Below, in pieces: positions 1-6,390 of a stretch of DNA of 8,482 bases (the stretch's first letter is position 1; each line of letters begins with the position of its first letter). The stretch is from NCBI GenBank assembly GCA_964475385.1, contig CAYYWV010000103.1, positions 1-8,482 on the forward strand. Direction: 5' to 3'. The notes under the pieces are model-generated. The model had not been told where the DNA came from. It did not search any database and worked only from the letters and a program-made list of their open reading frames with translations. A program made the position numbers and the translations under genes. Origin of the DNA: CAYYWV01 sp964475385 (GTDB lineage Bacteria > Pseudomonadota > Alphaproteobacteria > JAAXGF01).

Positions 1-55
1 AGGCGAACTCGGTCTCGTCGCGCGGCCCGCACCAGGGACATTCGATCAGGAACAT
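1..55 (-). CDS. soxD: Sarcosine oxidase delta subunit, N-terminal 18 codons only
   Basis: The minus strand from the ATG at 55-53 reads MFLIECPWCGPRDETEFA before running off the left edge of the window. This matches the characteristic start of SoxD, a small subunit of heterotetrameric sarcosine oxidase. The CPWCG motif supplies C6 and C9, the first two cysteines of the zinc site known in this subunit. The enzyme oxidatively demethylates sarcosine to glycine in the cytoplasm and passes the one-carbon unit to tetrahydrofolate. SoxD normally follows soxB directly, but here 418 bp separate the soxB stop from this ATG. The sequence AGAAGG, nine bases upstream of the ATG, lies inside the inserted AT-rich segment, so the insert may now provide the ribosome binding site. 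The identification is firm despite the short fragment, because of the cysteine motif and the neighbouring soxB. Confidence 0.85.
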   Translation of the reverse strand, partial: MFLIECPWCGPRDETEFA

Positions 56-60
56 GTCAA
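56..60. repeat. Left copy of 5-bp direct repeat flanking the AT-rich insert
   Basis: GTCAA (TTGAC on the coding strand) lies immediately before the soxD start codon and is repeated at 473-477 across the soxB stop codon. It is a candidate target-site duplication; at 5 bp, chance cannot be excluded. Confidence 0.45.
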
Positions 61-100
61 GGCGCCTTCTTATTAATCTTGTTAACGTTTTTTATTTCAT

Positions 101-438
101 TTATACTACAAAATATTTCCAACTATAGTGTGCTACAGTAAATGTAATTACTAAATTAAATGCTAGAATAACTTTTTTTATAATTTCTATTTTTCGACCT
201 AATTTTTCCCAGTTTGTAGAATCAGTAATGTTCTGCACTTCAGGAATAAATAAATAAGAATTAACTGCATTATCACAACAAGAAATGCTATTATTACATT
301 CCCAACAAAAATTCCTGCGAAAAAAACGATAGCTACGCTAGTAATATTAGCGTCTGATTTGGAAAAGAAAAGAATAATATTCGCAAGAACCCAATATCCC
401 AGTGTCGCTGCTCCGTTTCTTTGCAATGATTCCCACAT
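101..438 (-). pseudogene. Small membrane-protein gene, apparently frameshifted
   Basis: Reading leftward from the ATG at 438 (GTG at 441 is also possible) gives a 79-residue frame, ending at the TAG at 199-201, with two strongly hydrophobic stretches. Its last 14 residues look unnatural. In the -1 frame an open stretch continues to the TAA at 101-103 and encodes a credible C-terminus: IPEVQNITDSTNWEKLGRK followed by a hydrophobic segment and HYSWKYFVV. The switch falls at three tandem TTAT units (coding strand; 245-256). One extra unit would join both frames into a continuous protein of 113 residues with about three membrane segments. Codon use is AT-rich, unlike every neighbour, which points to horizontal transfer. 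I do not recognise the family. Alternatives are a functional 79-residue protein, programmed frameshifting, or a sequencing error at the repeat. Confidence 0.5.
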
Positions 439-443
439 CACAC

Positions 444-449
444 ATTATA
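444..449 (-). promoter_or_regulatory. Consensus -10 box (TATAAT) inside the insert
   Basis: A perfect TATAAT lies on the minus strand at 449-444, six bases before the ATG at 438. A start site at the usual distance would fall on or next to that ATG, implying a leaderless transcript. A TTGACC at 477-472 is 22 bases upstream, too far for a standard -35 box, so promoter strength is uncertain. It could also boost expression of soxD downstream. Confidence 0.35.
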
Positions 450-472
450 CCCACATATTACACTGGTATTGG

Positions 473-477
473 GTCAA
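473..477. repeat. Right copy of 5-bp direct repeat flanking the AT-rich insert
   Basis: This GTCAA overlaps the last codon and stop codon of soxB, so the insertion left the SoxB protein intact: the reading frame still ends in the typical GAAGVAH tail. Confidence 0.45.
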
Positions 478-1730
478 TGGGCGACTCCGGCGGCGCCGTG
501 CTCGTCGATAAGATGGCCGGTGGTGAAGCGTTCGAGCGCGAAAGGCTCGTTCAGCGGGTGCGGCCGGTCCTGGGCGATGGTGTGCGCGTAGCACCAGCCC
601 GAGCCCGGCGTCGCCTTGAAGCCGCCGGTCCCCCAGCCGCCGTTGACGTAGAAGCCCTCGACCGGGGTGGTGGAAACGATCGGGCTCGCGTCGGGGCAGA
701 CGTCGACGATCCCCGCCCACTGGCGCATCAGGCGCAGCCGGCTGACGATCGGAATGAGCTCGATGATCGCGGCCATCATGCCTTCGATGGTGTGCAGGCT
801 CGAGCGTTGGGCGTAAGAGGTGTGGGCCTCGATCCCAGCCCCCATGACCAGCTCGCCGCGGTCGGATTGGCTGACGTAGACGTGGACCGTGTTCGACATG
901 ATGACCGTATCGAGCACCGGCTTGAGCGGCTCGGAGACCAGCGCTTGAAGGGGATGGCTTTCGATCGGCAGGCGCAGGCCCACCATCGCCGCGACCACGC
1001 TGGTGTGCCCGGCGACCGCCGAGGCGATCTTGTTGGCCCGGATGTAGCCGCGCGTGGTCTCGACCCCGACCACCCGGTTCCCTTCGCGGCGGATGCCGGT
1101 GACCTCGCAGTTCTGGATGATGTCGACCCCGCGCTCGTCGGCGGCGCGCGCAAACCCCCAAGCGACCGCATCGTGGCGCGCGACCCCGCCGCGGCGCTGA
1201 AGCGAGGCCCCGAGGATCGGGTAGCGGGCGTTGGGCGAGGTGTTCAGGATCGGGCAGAAGGCCTTGATCTCGGCCGGGCCGAGGATCTCGGAATCGATGC
1301 CGTTGAGACGGATCGCCTCGACCCGGCGGCGCAGTTCGCGCAGGTCGTGCTGGTTGTGCGCGAGGCTGAGCACGCCGCGCTGGCTGAACATCAGGTTGAA
1401 GTTGAGCTCGCGGGTCAGCCCTTCCCACAGCTTGAGCGACTTCTCGTAGATGCCCGCGCTCTCGTCCCAGAGATAGTTGGAGCGCACGATGGTCGTGTTC
1501 CGGCCCGTGTTCCCGCCCCCGAGCCAGCCCTTCTCGAGCACGGCGACGTTGGTGATCCCGTGCTCCTTGGCGAGATAGTAGGCGGTCGCAAGCCCGTGGC
1601 CGCCGCCGCCGATGATGACCACGTCGTAGGCCGGCTTGGGCTCCGGGCTGCGCCAGACGCGCGGCCAGTTCTCGTGATAGTCGCGGGCGTTGCGCAGCAG
1701 GCTGAAGATCGAGTACCGGGCCTTGGCCAT
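474..1730 (-). CDS. soxB: Sarcosine oxidase beta subunit
   Basis: SoxB is the large flavin-carrying subunit of heterotetrameric sarcosine oxidase, which converts sarcosine, oxygen and tetrahydrofolate to glycine, hydrogen peroxide and methylene-tetrahydrofolate. The protein has 418 residues, about the usual length. The N-terminal dinucleotide fold is VVIIGGGGHGLATA (about 37-50). A signature stretch KGWLGGGNTGRNTT follows at 67-80. The motif GGVARHDAVAWG (181-192) contains H186, which by motif position corresponds to the histidine that binds FMN covalently in characterised enzymes; this correspondence is inferred. The C-terminal flavin-binding loop GGWGTGGFKATPGSG is at 364-378. The chosen ATG gives the canonical N-terminus (RYSIFSLLRNA) and follows a GGGGAGAC purine-rich sequence. 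The gene lies 120 bp downstream of the fused ATPase gene in the same direction, linking demethylation to uptake. The coding sequence is intact up to the AT-rich insert, which begins right after its stop. Confidence 0.96.
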   Translation of the reverse strand: MAKARYSIFSLLRNARDYHENWPRVWRSPEPKPAYDVVIIGGGGHGLATAYYLAKEHGITNVAVLEKGWLGGGNTGRNTTIVRSNYLWDESAGIYEKSLKLWEGLTRELNFNLMFSQRGVLSLAHNQHDLRELRRRVEAIRLNGIDSEILGPAEIKAFCPILNTSPNARYPILGASLQRRGGVARHDAVAWGFARAADERGVDIIQNCEVTGIRREGNRVVGVETTRGYIRANKIASAVAGHTSVVAAMVGLRLPIESHPLQALVSEPLKPVLDTVIMSNTVHVYVSQSDRGELVMGAGIEAHTSYAQRSSLHTIEGMMAAIIELIPIVSRLRLMRQWAGIVDVCPDASPIVSTTPVEGFYVNGGWGTGGFKATPGSGWCYAHTIAQDRPHPLNEPFALERFTTGHLIDEHGAAGVAH

Positions 1731-1794
1731 GTCTCCCCGCAGGATTGTGAGTCGCGCGGCGGGCGCGCCCCGGCGGCTCCGCCCCCGTTCGGGC

Positions 1795-1822
1795 GATTAA
1801 CGGTTGCAGCGCCGTGGGTCAA
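1795..1822 (-). promoter_or_regulatory. Possible internal promoter before soxB
   Basis: The 120-bp gap between the fused ATPase gene and soxB (1731-1850) contains TTGACC (1822-1817) and TTAATC (1800-1795) on the minus strand with 16 bases between them. The -35 matches five of six consensus positions; the -10 is weak. The gap also contains short GC-rich inverted repeats but no T-tract, so I do not call a terminator. soxB could therefore be both read through from the transporter genes and transcribed separately. Confidence 0.3.
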
Positions 1823-1850
1823 GCCCGTTTCTCGGCAACCGAGCGCCTCC

Positions 1851-3941
1851 CTACTCGGCCGCGGCCTCGGCTTTGCGGAAAATCCGCTCGGCCCGCCTGA
1901 GTTCGTCGAGCGGGATATGGCATTTGATCCGGTGGCCGGGGCTGGCCTCCTGCTCGGGCGGCGGGGTGGTGTCGCAGATCGCGCCGATCTTGCGCGGACA
2001 GCGGGTGGCGAAGCGGCAGCCCTTGGGCGGGTCGATCACGCTTGGAATCTCGCCTTCGAGGCGGACGCGCTTTTGCTGGAGGTCCGGGTCGGGGATCGGC
2101 ACCGCCGAAAGCAGCGCCTCGGTGTACGGGTGATAGGGCGGATCGAAGATCTCGTCGGTGGCGCCCGTCTCCATGATCTGGCCGAGATACATCACCACGA
2201 TCCGGTCCGACAGGTAGCGCACGACGCTGAGGTCGTGGCTGATGAACAGAAGCGTCGTGTTGTACTGCTGCTGGACTTCCATCAACAGGTTGATGACCGC
2301 CGCTTGGACCGAAACGTCGAGCGCCGAGACCGGCTCGTCGGCGATCACCATGGCGGGGGTGCCGGCGAACGCGCGGGCGACCGCGACGCGCTGCTTCTGG
2401 CCGCCCGAAAGCTGGCGCGGCTTGCGGCGGGCGAACTCGGGCGGCAGGCGCACCACCTCGAGCAGCTCGGCGACCCGCGCGTTGACCTCGCGGCGGCGCT
2501 TGGCGATCCCGAACTTCTTGATCACCCGGCCGATCGCCCCGCCGATGGTGTGGCTCGGGTTCAGCGTGCCGTCGGGGTTCTGGAACACCATTTGAAGCGC
2601 GGCGATAAGGTCGCGGGAGCGCTTGTCCACCGGCACCTTGGCGATGTCGCGGTCGCCGAACCAGAGCTCGCCGCCGGTCGCGGTCTCGAGCCCGGTGAGC
2701 ACCTTGGCGAAGGTCGACTTGCCGCAGCCCGATTCGCCGACGATGGCGACCGTCTGGCCGCGGCGGGCGCTGAAGGTCACGCCCTCGTTGGCCTTGACGA
2801 AGCGCTTGGCCTTGCCGGTGAGAATCGCCGAAAGCGAGAGCTCGCGAAGCTCGAAGAACTTGTCCATGTCGACGACGCGCAGAACCTCTTCGGGCGGGCG
2901 CTCTTGCGCGGCCGCGTCGACCGCGACCAAGGGCTTGGCCGGCGCGTGGCGAATCTCTTTCCAGCGCAGGCAGCGCACCCGATGCCCGGTTTCCGCGTCG
3001 ACCCCTTCCATGGCGATCGGCTGGGCGTCGCAGCGCCCGGCCTCGAAGTACCGGCAGCGCGGCCCGAAGGAGCAGCCGGGCGGGCGTTCGTGGGGCAGCG
3101 ACACCTGGCCCGGGATCGGCGCAAGCGCGCGCGCGCGCTTGTCGGCCTCGAGCGAAGGGATGCAGTCGAACAGGCCGAAGGTGTATGGATGCTTGGTGTT
3201 TTTGAACACCTCGCGGATCGCGCCTTCCTCGACCATCTCGCCCGAATACATGACGCCCACCCGGTCGCAGACCTTCACGATCAGGCCGAGATTGTGCGAG
3301 ATGTAGATCAGCGTGGTGTTGTACTTCTTGCGCAGGCTCGCGATCAGGTCGATCACGGTGGCCTCGACGGTGACGTCGAGGGCGGTCGTCGGCTCGTCGA
3401 GAAGCAGAAGCGACGGGTTCGACAGAAAAGCCATGGCGATGACCACGCGCTGCTGCTGGCCGCCCGAGATCTGGTGGGGGTAACGGCGCATCACCGCTTC
3501 GGGATCGGGCATGTTGACGTCTCTGAGCACCTGGACGGCGCGGGCGTGGGCCTCGGCGTCGGAGACGCCCTCGTGGAAGATGGGCACCTCCTTGAGCTGG
3601 CGGCCGATGGTCATGCTGGGGTTGAGCGCGCTCATCGGCTCTTGATAGACCATCGCGATCTTCGAGCCCCTGATCCGCCTGAGCTCCTCGGGCGTGAGCT
3701 TGGCCATGTCGCGGCCCTCGAACAGGATGCGGCCGCGCACGATCGCGCCGTTGACGCCAAGGTAGCGCATGATCGCCATCGCCACCGTCGTCTTGCCGCA
3801 GCCCGACTCGCCGACCAGGCCGAAGCTCTCGCCGCGATGGAGCGTCAGCGAGAAGTCGGGCACCGCCGGAATTTCGCCGGCGCGCACGAAGTACGAGATC
3901 CCGAGGTTCTCGATCTGAAGGACCGGCGTGTCGTCGTTCAT
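1851..3941 (-). CDS. Fused double ATP-binding protein of a peptide/opine-type ABC importer (DppD-DppF-like)
   Basis: This 696-residue cytoplasmic protein carries both ATPase domains of a Dpp/Opp-family importer in one chain. Domain 1 has Walker A GESGCGKTT (44-52), Q-loop Q100, signature SGGQQ (159-163), Walker B LLLLDEP (178-184) and switch H216. Domain 2 has Walker A GESGCGKST (402-410), Q454, signature LSGGQ (511-515), Walker B MVIADEP (531-537) and H569, so both sites look catalytically complete. Each domain ends in the family's C-terminal extension with four cysteines (C290, C296, C304, C324; and C642, C648, C656, C674). I chose the ATG at 3941 rather than an in-frame one at 4001: it follows GGAAGAG by five bases, does not overlap the upstream permease, and starts just before the conserved LQIENL strand. 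It lies 22 bp downstream of the permease. Substrate cannot be read from an ATPase; the sox neighbours suggest a methylated amine or peptide. Confidence 0.93.
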   Translation of the reverse strand: MNDDTPVLQIENLGISYFVRAGEIPAVPDFSLTLHRGESFGLVGESGCGKTTVAMAIMRYLGVNGAIVRGRILFEGRDMAKLTPEELRRIRGSKIAMVYQEPMSALNPSMTIGRQLKEVPIFHEGVSDAEAHARAVQVLRDVNMPDPEAVMRRYPHQISGGQQQRVVIAMAFLSNPSLLLLDEPTTALDVTVEATVIDLIASLRKKYNTTLIYISHNLGLIVKVCDRVGVMYSGEMVEEGAIREVFKNTKHPYTFGLFDCIPSLEADKRARALAPIPGQVSLPHERPPGCSFGPRCRYFEAGRCDAQPIAMEGVDAETGHRVRCLRWKEIRHAPAKPLVAVDAAAQERPPEEVLRVVDMDKFFELRELSLSAILTGKAKRFVKANEGVTFSARRGQTVAIVGESGCGKSTFAKVLTGLETATGGELWFGDRDIAKVPVDKRSRDLIAALQMVFQNPDGTLNPSHTIGGAIGRVIKKFGIAKRRREVNARVAELLEVVRLPPEFARRKPRQLSGGQKQRVAVARAFAGTPAMVIADEPVSALDVSVQAAVINLLMEVQQQYNTTLLFISHDLSVVRYLSDRIVVMYLGQIMETGATDEIFDPPYHPYTEALLSAVPIPDPDLQQKRVRLEGEIPSVIDPPKGCRFATRCPRKIGAICDTTPPPEQEASPGHRIKCHIPLDELRRAERIFRKAEAAAE

Positions 3942-3963
3942 GACGTCTCTTCCCGGGGCCCGT

Positions 3964-4899
3964 TCAGTCGCGCATCGAGATCTCGCGCAAGCCGTCGGCA
4001 AGCAGGTTGAAGCCGATGACCAGGCTCGAGATCGCGATCGAGGGGAAGACCGACATGTGCGGCCAGACCACGATCATCGCCGTGGTGTCCTTGACCATGC
4101 CGCCCCAGTCGGGATCGGGCGGCGGCAGGCCGAGGCCGAGAAAGCCGAGGGTGCCGATCGCGATGATGGTGTAGCCCATGCGCACGCAGGCGTCCACGAT
4201 CAGCGGGCCGCGGGCGTTGGGCAGAAGCTCGACCACCATGATGTAGAAAGCGCTTTCGCCACGGATCTTGGCGGCGTCGACATACTCGTGGTTGCGCAGA
4301 TCGAGCACCATGCCGCGCACGATCCGCCCGATCCCCGGCGAGGAGGTGACGATCACCGCGAGGATCACGTTGAGCGCCGACGGACCGACGGTCGAGATCA
4401 GGATGATGTAGAGGATGAGCACCGGGAACGACAGGATGATGTCGGAGATGCGGCTGATCAGCCCATCGACGAACGCGCCTTTGTAGCCCGCGAGCATCCC
4501 CATCGCGCAGCCGATCACATAGGCGACGAAGACCGCCACCGGCGCGACCGTGAACACCGTGCGCGCGCCGTAGACCAGCCGCGACCAGATATCGCGTCCG
4601 AGATGGTCGGTCCCCAGCCAATGGGCCGCGCTCGGGGTCGGGTCGGCGAGCGCCGCGAAGTCTTGGGCGTTGGGGTCGTAAGCGGTGAGCAGAGGCGCGA
4701 AGATCGCCGCGAAAAGCCAGAACCCGATAATCGCCACGCCGATGATCGCGACCGGCGATTCGCGCAAAAGCCCGATCGCGCGCAACCCGCCCCACAGCGC
4801 CCGCCAGACCCCGTCAAAAGGACGCGCGGGAAGCTCGGCCGGCGCGCGCCGGCCCTGACCCGCCGCGACGCCGCGTCCATTGCTCGTCCGTTCGGCCAT
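3964..4899 (-). CDS. Peptide-type ABC transporter permease (DppC/OppC-like)
   Basis: This 311-residue inner-membrane permease pairs with the product of the preceding gene to form the translocation pore. It shows an N-terminal membrane segment (about 49-70), then the OppC-type stretch HWLGTDHLGRDIWSRLVYGAR (split here as HWLGTDHLGR and DIWSRLVYGAR, 93-113), several further membrane segments, and the coupling-helix (EAA-type) region starting EYVDAAKIRGESAF (205-218) that docks on the ATPase. The typical GLGLPPPDPDWGG motif is at 255-267. An ATG at 5112 is in frame, but the ATG at 4899 is preferred: it sits 11 bp after the upstream permease's stop with a GGGGGCGGG stretch directly upstream, and the extra 71 residues would be a translation of the neighbouring gene in another frame. 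The first 40 residues are a polar cytoplasmic tail. Confidence 0.92.
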   Translation of the reverse strand: MAERTSNGRGVAAGQGRRAPAELPARPFDGVWRALWGGLRAIGLLRESPVAIIGVAIIGFWLFAAIFAPLLTAYDPNAQDFAALADPTPSAAHWLGTDHLGRDIWSRLVYGARTVFTVAPVAVFVAYVIGCAMGMLAGYKGAFVDGLISRISDIILSFPVLILYIILISTVGPSALNVILAVIVTSSPGIGRIVRGMVLDLRNHEYVDAAKIRGESAFYIMVVELLPNARGPLIVDACVRMGYTIIAIGTLGFLGLGLPPPDPDWGGMVKDTTAMIVVWPHMSVFPSIAISSLVIGFNLLADGLREISMRD

Positions 4900-4910
4900 C
4901 ACCCGCCCCC

Positions 4911-5924
4911 TCAGGTAAACCGGATTCGCGGGTTCAGGTACATGTACCCGATGTCGCCGATAAGCTGGGTCGTCACCGCGACGAACAGCGCGATCACGGT
5001 CGCCGCTTCGACCAACGCGATGTCGCCGAACAGCGCCGCCTGAAGCAGCATCCGCCCGAAACCGGGGTAGGCGAACACCACTTCGGTGACCACGACCCCG
5101 GTGATCAGCCAATTGATTTGAAGGAGGATCACCGTAAACGGCGCGATCATCGCGTTGCGCAAGGCATGCCGCAGGATGACCGTGCGGTAGGGCAACCCCT
5201 TGAGGATGGCGGTGCGAATGTAATGCCGGGTCATGACCTCGACCATCGAGCCGCGCACCATCCGCGCCACATAGCCGAAGTCATAGAGAACCAGCACCGC
5301 GACCGGGAGGACGAGCTGCGAGGCCACCGACCACTCGGGGCTCGGCTCCAGCGTGCTGGTGCCGGGCAACCAGCCGAGCATGACCACGAAGATCGACATC
5401 AAAAACACGGCCGAGGCGAACTCGGGGATCGAGGTCAGCGTGATCCCGGTAAGCGACAGCCCGCGGTCGAGCAGACTCCCTTCGCGCATGCCTGATAGCA
5501 CGCCGAAAATCATCGACAGCGGCACGATGATCGCGAAGGCGATGCCGGCGAGCATCGCGGTGTTGCCGAGGCGGTCCCACAAAATGTCGTTGACCGGCGC
5601 CTTGAACAGGGTCGAATACCCCAGGTTTCCGAAGTACTTGCTCCCGCGGGGGTCGGAAAAGCCGAGCTTGAGCGAAGGATCGGCGAGCGGATCCTCGATC
5701 ACCCCGGTCAGCACCCCGAGCCAGCGTCCGTAGCGCAGGATCAACGGGTCGCCGAGCCGAAGTTTCTCATAGAGGATCTGCTTCGATTCCTGGCTCGCAT
5801 AGGGTCCAAGGGTCTTGTTGGCGACGTTGCCGGGCTGGAACTCCGAGATCGCGAACACGATGAACGAGGCCGCGAGCATGGTCACGACCATCCAAAACAG
5901 GCGTTTGACGATAAAGATCGCCAT
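4911..5924 (-). CDS. Peptide-type ABC transporter permease (DppB/OppB-like)
   Basis: This 337-residue permease is the first gene of the leftward operon. Its N-terminus (FIVKRLFWMVVTMLAASFIVFA, in two halves FIVKRLFWMVV and TMLAASFIVFA) is the classic first membrane segment of DppB-type proteins. The coupling helix region begins HYIRTAILKGLPYRTVI (234-250), and the signature TEVVFAYPGFGRML is at 280-293. The chain ends in YLNPRIRF, as is usual. GGGAGAG lies six bases before the ATG and supports the start. A periplasmic stretch at about 76-110, before GNLGYS, is some 20 residues longer than I expect for the family and may contact the binding protein. No solute-binding protein gene precedes it; the next 546 bp upstream are non-coding and then a divergent operon begins. 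Confidence 0.92.
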   Translation of the reverse strand: MAIFIVKRLFWMVVTMLAASFIVFAISEFQPGNVANKTLGPYASQESKQILYEKLRLGDPLILRYGRWLGVLTGVIEDPLADPSLKLGFSDPRGSKYFGNLGYSTLFKAPVNDILWDRLGNTAMLAGIAFAIIVPLSMIFGVLSGMREGSLLDRGLSLTGITLTSIPEFASAVFLMSIFVVMLGWLPGTSTLEPSPEWSVASQLVLPVAVLVLYDFGYVARMVRGSMVEVMTRHYIRTAILKGLPYRTVILRHALRNAMIAPFTVILLQINWLITGVVVTEVVFAYPGFGRMLLQAALFGDIALVEAATVIALFVAVTTQLIGDIGYMYLNPRIRFT

Positions 5925-6001
5925 CCGTGTCTCTCCCTGCGCGACCCGGTTTCATGGCCGCGGCCGCTTATCGGCCTCGTTGACCGCGGAAAATCGACGC
6001 C

Positions 6002-6038
6002 CCGCGCCCGATGGGGCGCGGAAACGACGCGCGGCGTC
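6002..6038 (-). promoter_or_regulatory. Two adjacent GC-rich hairpins in the leader of the permease operon
   Basis: CCGCGCCC (6002-6009) and GGGCGCGG (6014-6021) form a perfect 8-bp stem with a 4-base loop. GACGC (6026-6030) and GCGTC (6034-6038) form a 5-bp stem with a 3-base loop. Both lie 78-115 bp upstream of the permease ATG and would be in its mRNA leader if the promoter is further upstream. On the minus strand the larger hairpin is followed a few bases later by TTTT (near 5988-5992), resembling a weak attenuator. A T7 run lies on the plus strand at 6047-6053, but no plus-strand gene ends here. Function is inferred only. Confidence 0.35.
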
Positions 6039-6145
6039 CCGAAGCGTTTTTTTAATGGATTGTGGGCGACATCCCAGGCGCTGTCTAGTCAAGGAACGGC
6101 ATCGCAAGGGGGTGCGTTGTCGTTCCCGCGCGAAAGTCCGCGCCG

Positions 6146-6173
6146 CGCGCGATAAGAAACGCGCGACAAGAAA
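6146..6173. repeat. 14-bp tandem repeat, two copies
   Basis: CGCGCGATAAGAAA (6146-6159) is followed at once by CGCGCGACAAGAAA (6160-6173), with 13 of 14 bases identical. A shorter relative, CGCGCGAAA, occurs at 6127-6135. It lies about 220 bp upstream of the permease start and could be a regulator-binding tandem site or simple duplication. Confidence 0.5.
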
Positions 6174-6260
6174 GCGGCGCCGTTCAACCGGCCACACATA
6201 TCCGCGATCAATTGTTGTACGCCCTTGCGGTCGCCCGCGTCCGAGCGCGCGCCATCTTAA

Positions 6261-6390
6261 ATGAAAGGAAAACGGCATCCGTCGCAATGAAAGGAAAAGC
6301 CCGGGAATGAGCGGCCTTGCCCCTTTGCGAACGCCCCTTCCGCTGTCGCGGAGCGCCGACGCCCGGGCTGCTTCAGAAATTATTTCTTAA
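6261..6390 (+). other. Chain of three very short reading frames linked by ATGA overlaps
   Basis: Three ATG frames follow one another with stop and start overlapping as ATGA: 6261-6290 (MKGKRHPSQ), 6287-6310 (MKGKARE) and 6307-6390 (27 residues, MSGLAPLRTPLPLSRS onward). The first two begin inside a 13-bp direct repeat, AATGAAAGGAAAA (6260-6272 and 6286-6298), whose AAAGGA also resembles a ribosome binding site for the next frame. The arrangement is typical of translational coupling, but a duplicated purine-rich site would produce part of it by accident. The last frame ends within the palindrome, 80 bp before the channel gene. Whether any is translated is unknown. Confidence 0.2.

Larger units (their letters stand above)
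61..472. mobile_element. AT-rich foreign insertion between soxB and soxD, class unknown
   Basis: Base composition drops abruptly to about 31% G+C (128 of 412 bases by my count) between two sox genes that are strongly GC-rich. A 5-bp direct repeat, GTCAA, flanks the segment (56-60 and 473-477). Removing the segment and one repeat copy leaves soxB ending in CAT TGA, one C, then the soxD ATG, which is a normal tight operon junction. That pattern suggests insertion with a target-site duplication. I see no terminal inverted repeats, no transposase and no structured ends, so it is not an identifiable insertion sequence. The last six bases before the left repeat (GGCGCC, 61-66) are GC-rich and could belong to the host. 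The content is one broken membrane-protein frame and a -10 box. Five matching bases can arise by chance, so element status is inferred; the composition break itself is direct. Confidence 0.5.

Noticed and set aside
61..472. The AT-rich insert as a classical insertion sequence, intron or integron cassette
   Set aside because: No transposase, no terminal inverted repeats, no recognisable intron or attC structure by eye; only the composition break and 5-bp repeat support mobility.
1731..1850. Terminator between the fused ATPase gene and soxB
   Set aside because: GC-rich inverted repeats occur but no T-run follows on the transcribed strand.
402..4010. A 1202-residue open frame on the plus strand, opposite soxB and the fused ATPase
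   Set aside because: It lies antisense to two intact, motif-rich genes; its product is a low-complexity mix of R, D, A, G, V and H with no domain, as expected when GC-rich genes lack stops on the opposite strand.
3928..5043. A 371-residue plus-strand frame opposite the DppC-like permease
   Set aside because: Same low-complexity antisense character (R, D and H-rich), while the minus strand encodes a complete permease with conserved motifs.
5952..6287. A 111-residue minus-strand frame in the divergent intergenic region
   Set aside because: Arginine-rich, no ribosome binding site seen, no family resemblance, and it overlaps hairpins and a tandem repeat; probably non-coding.
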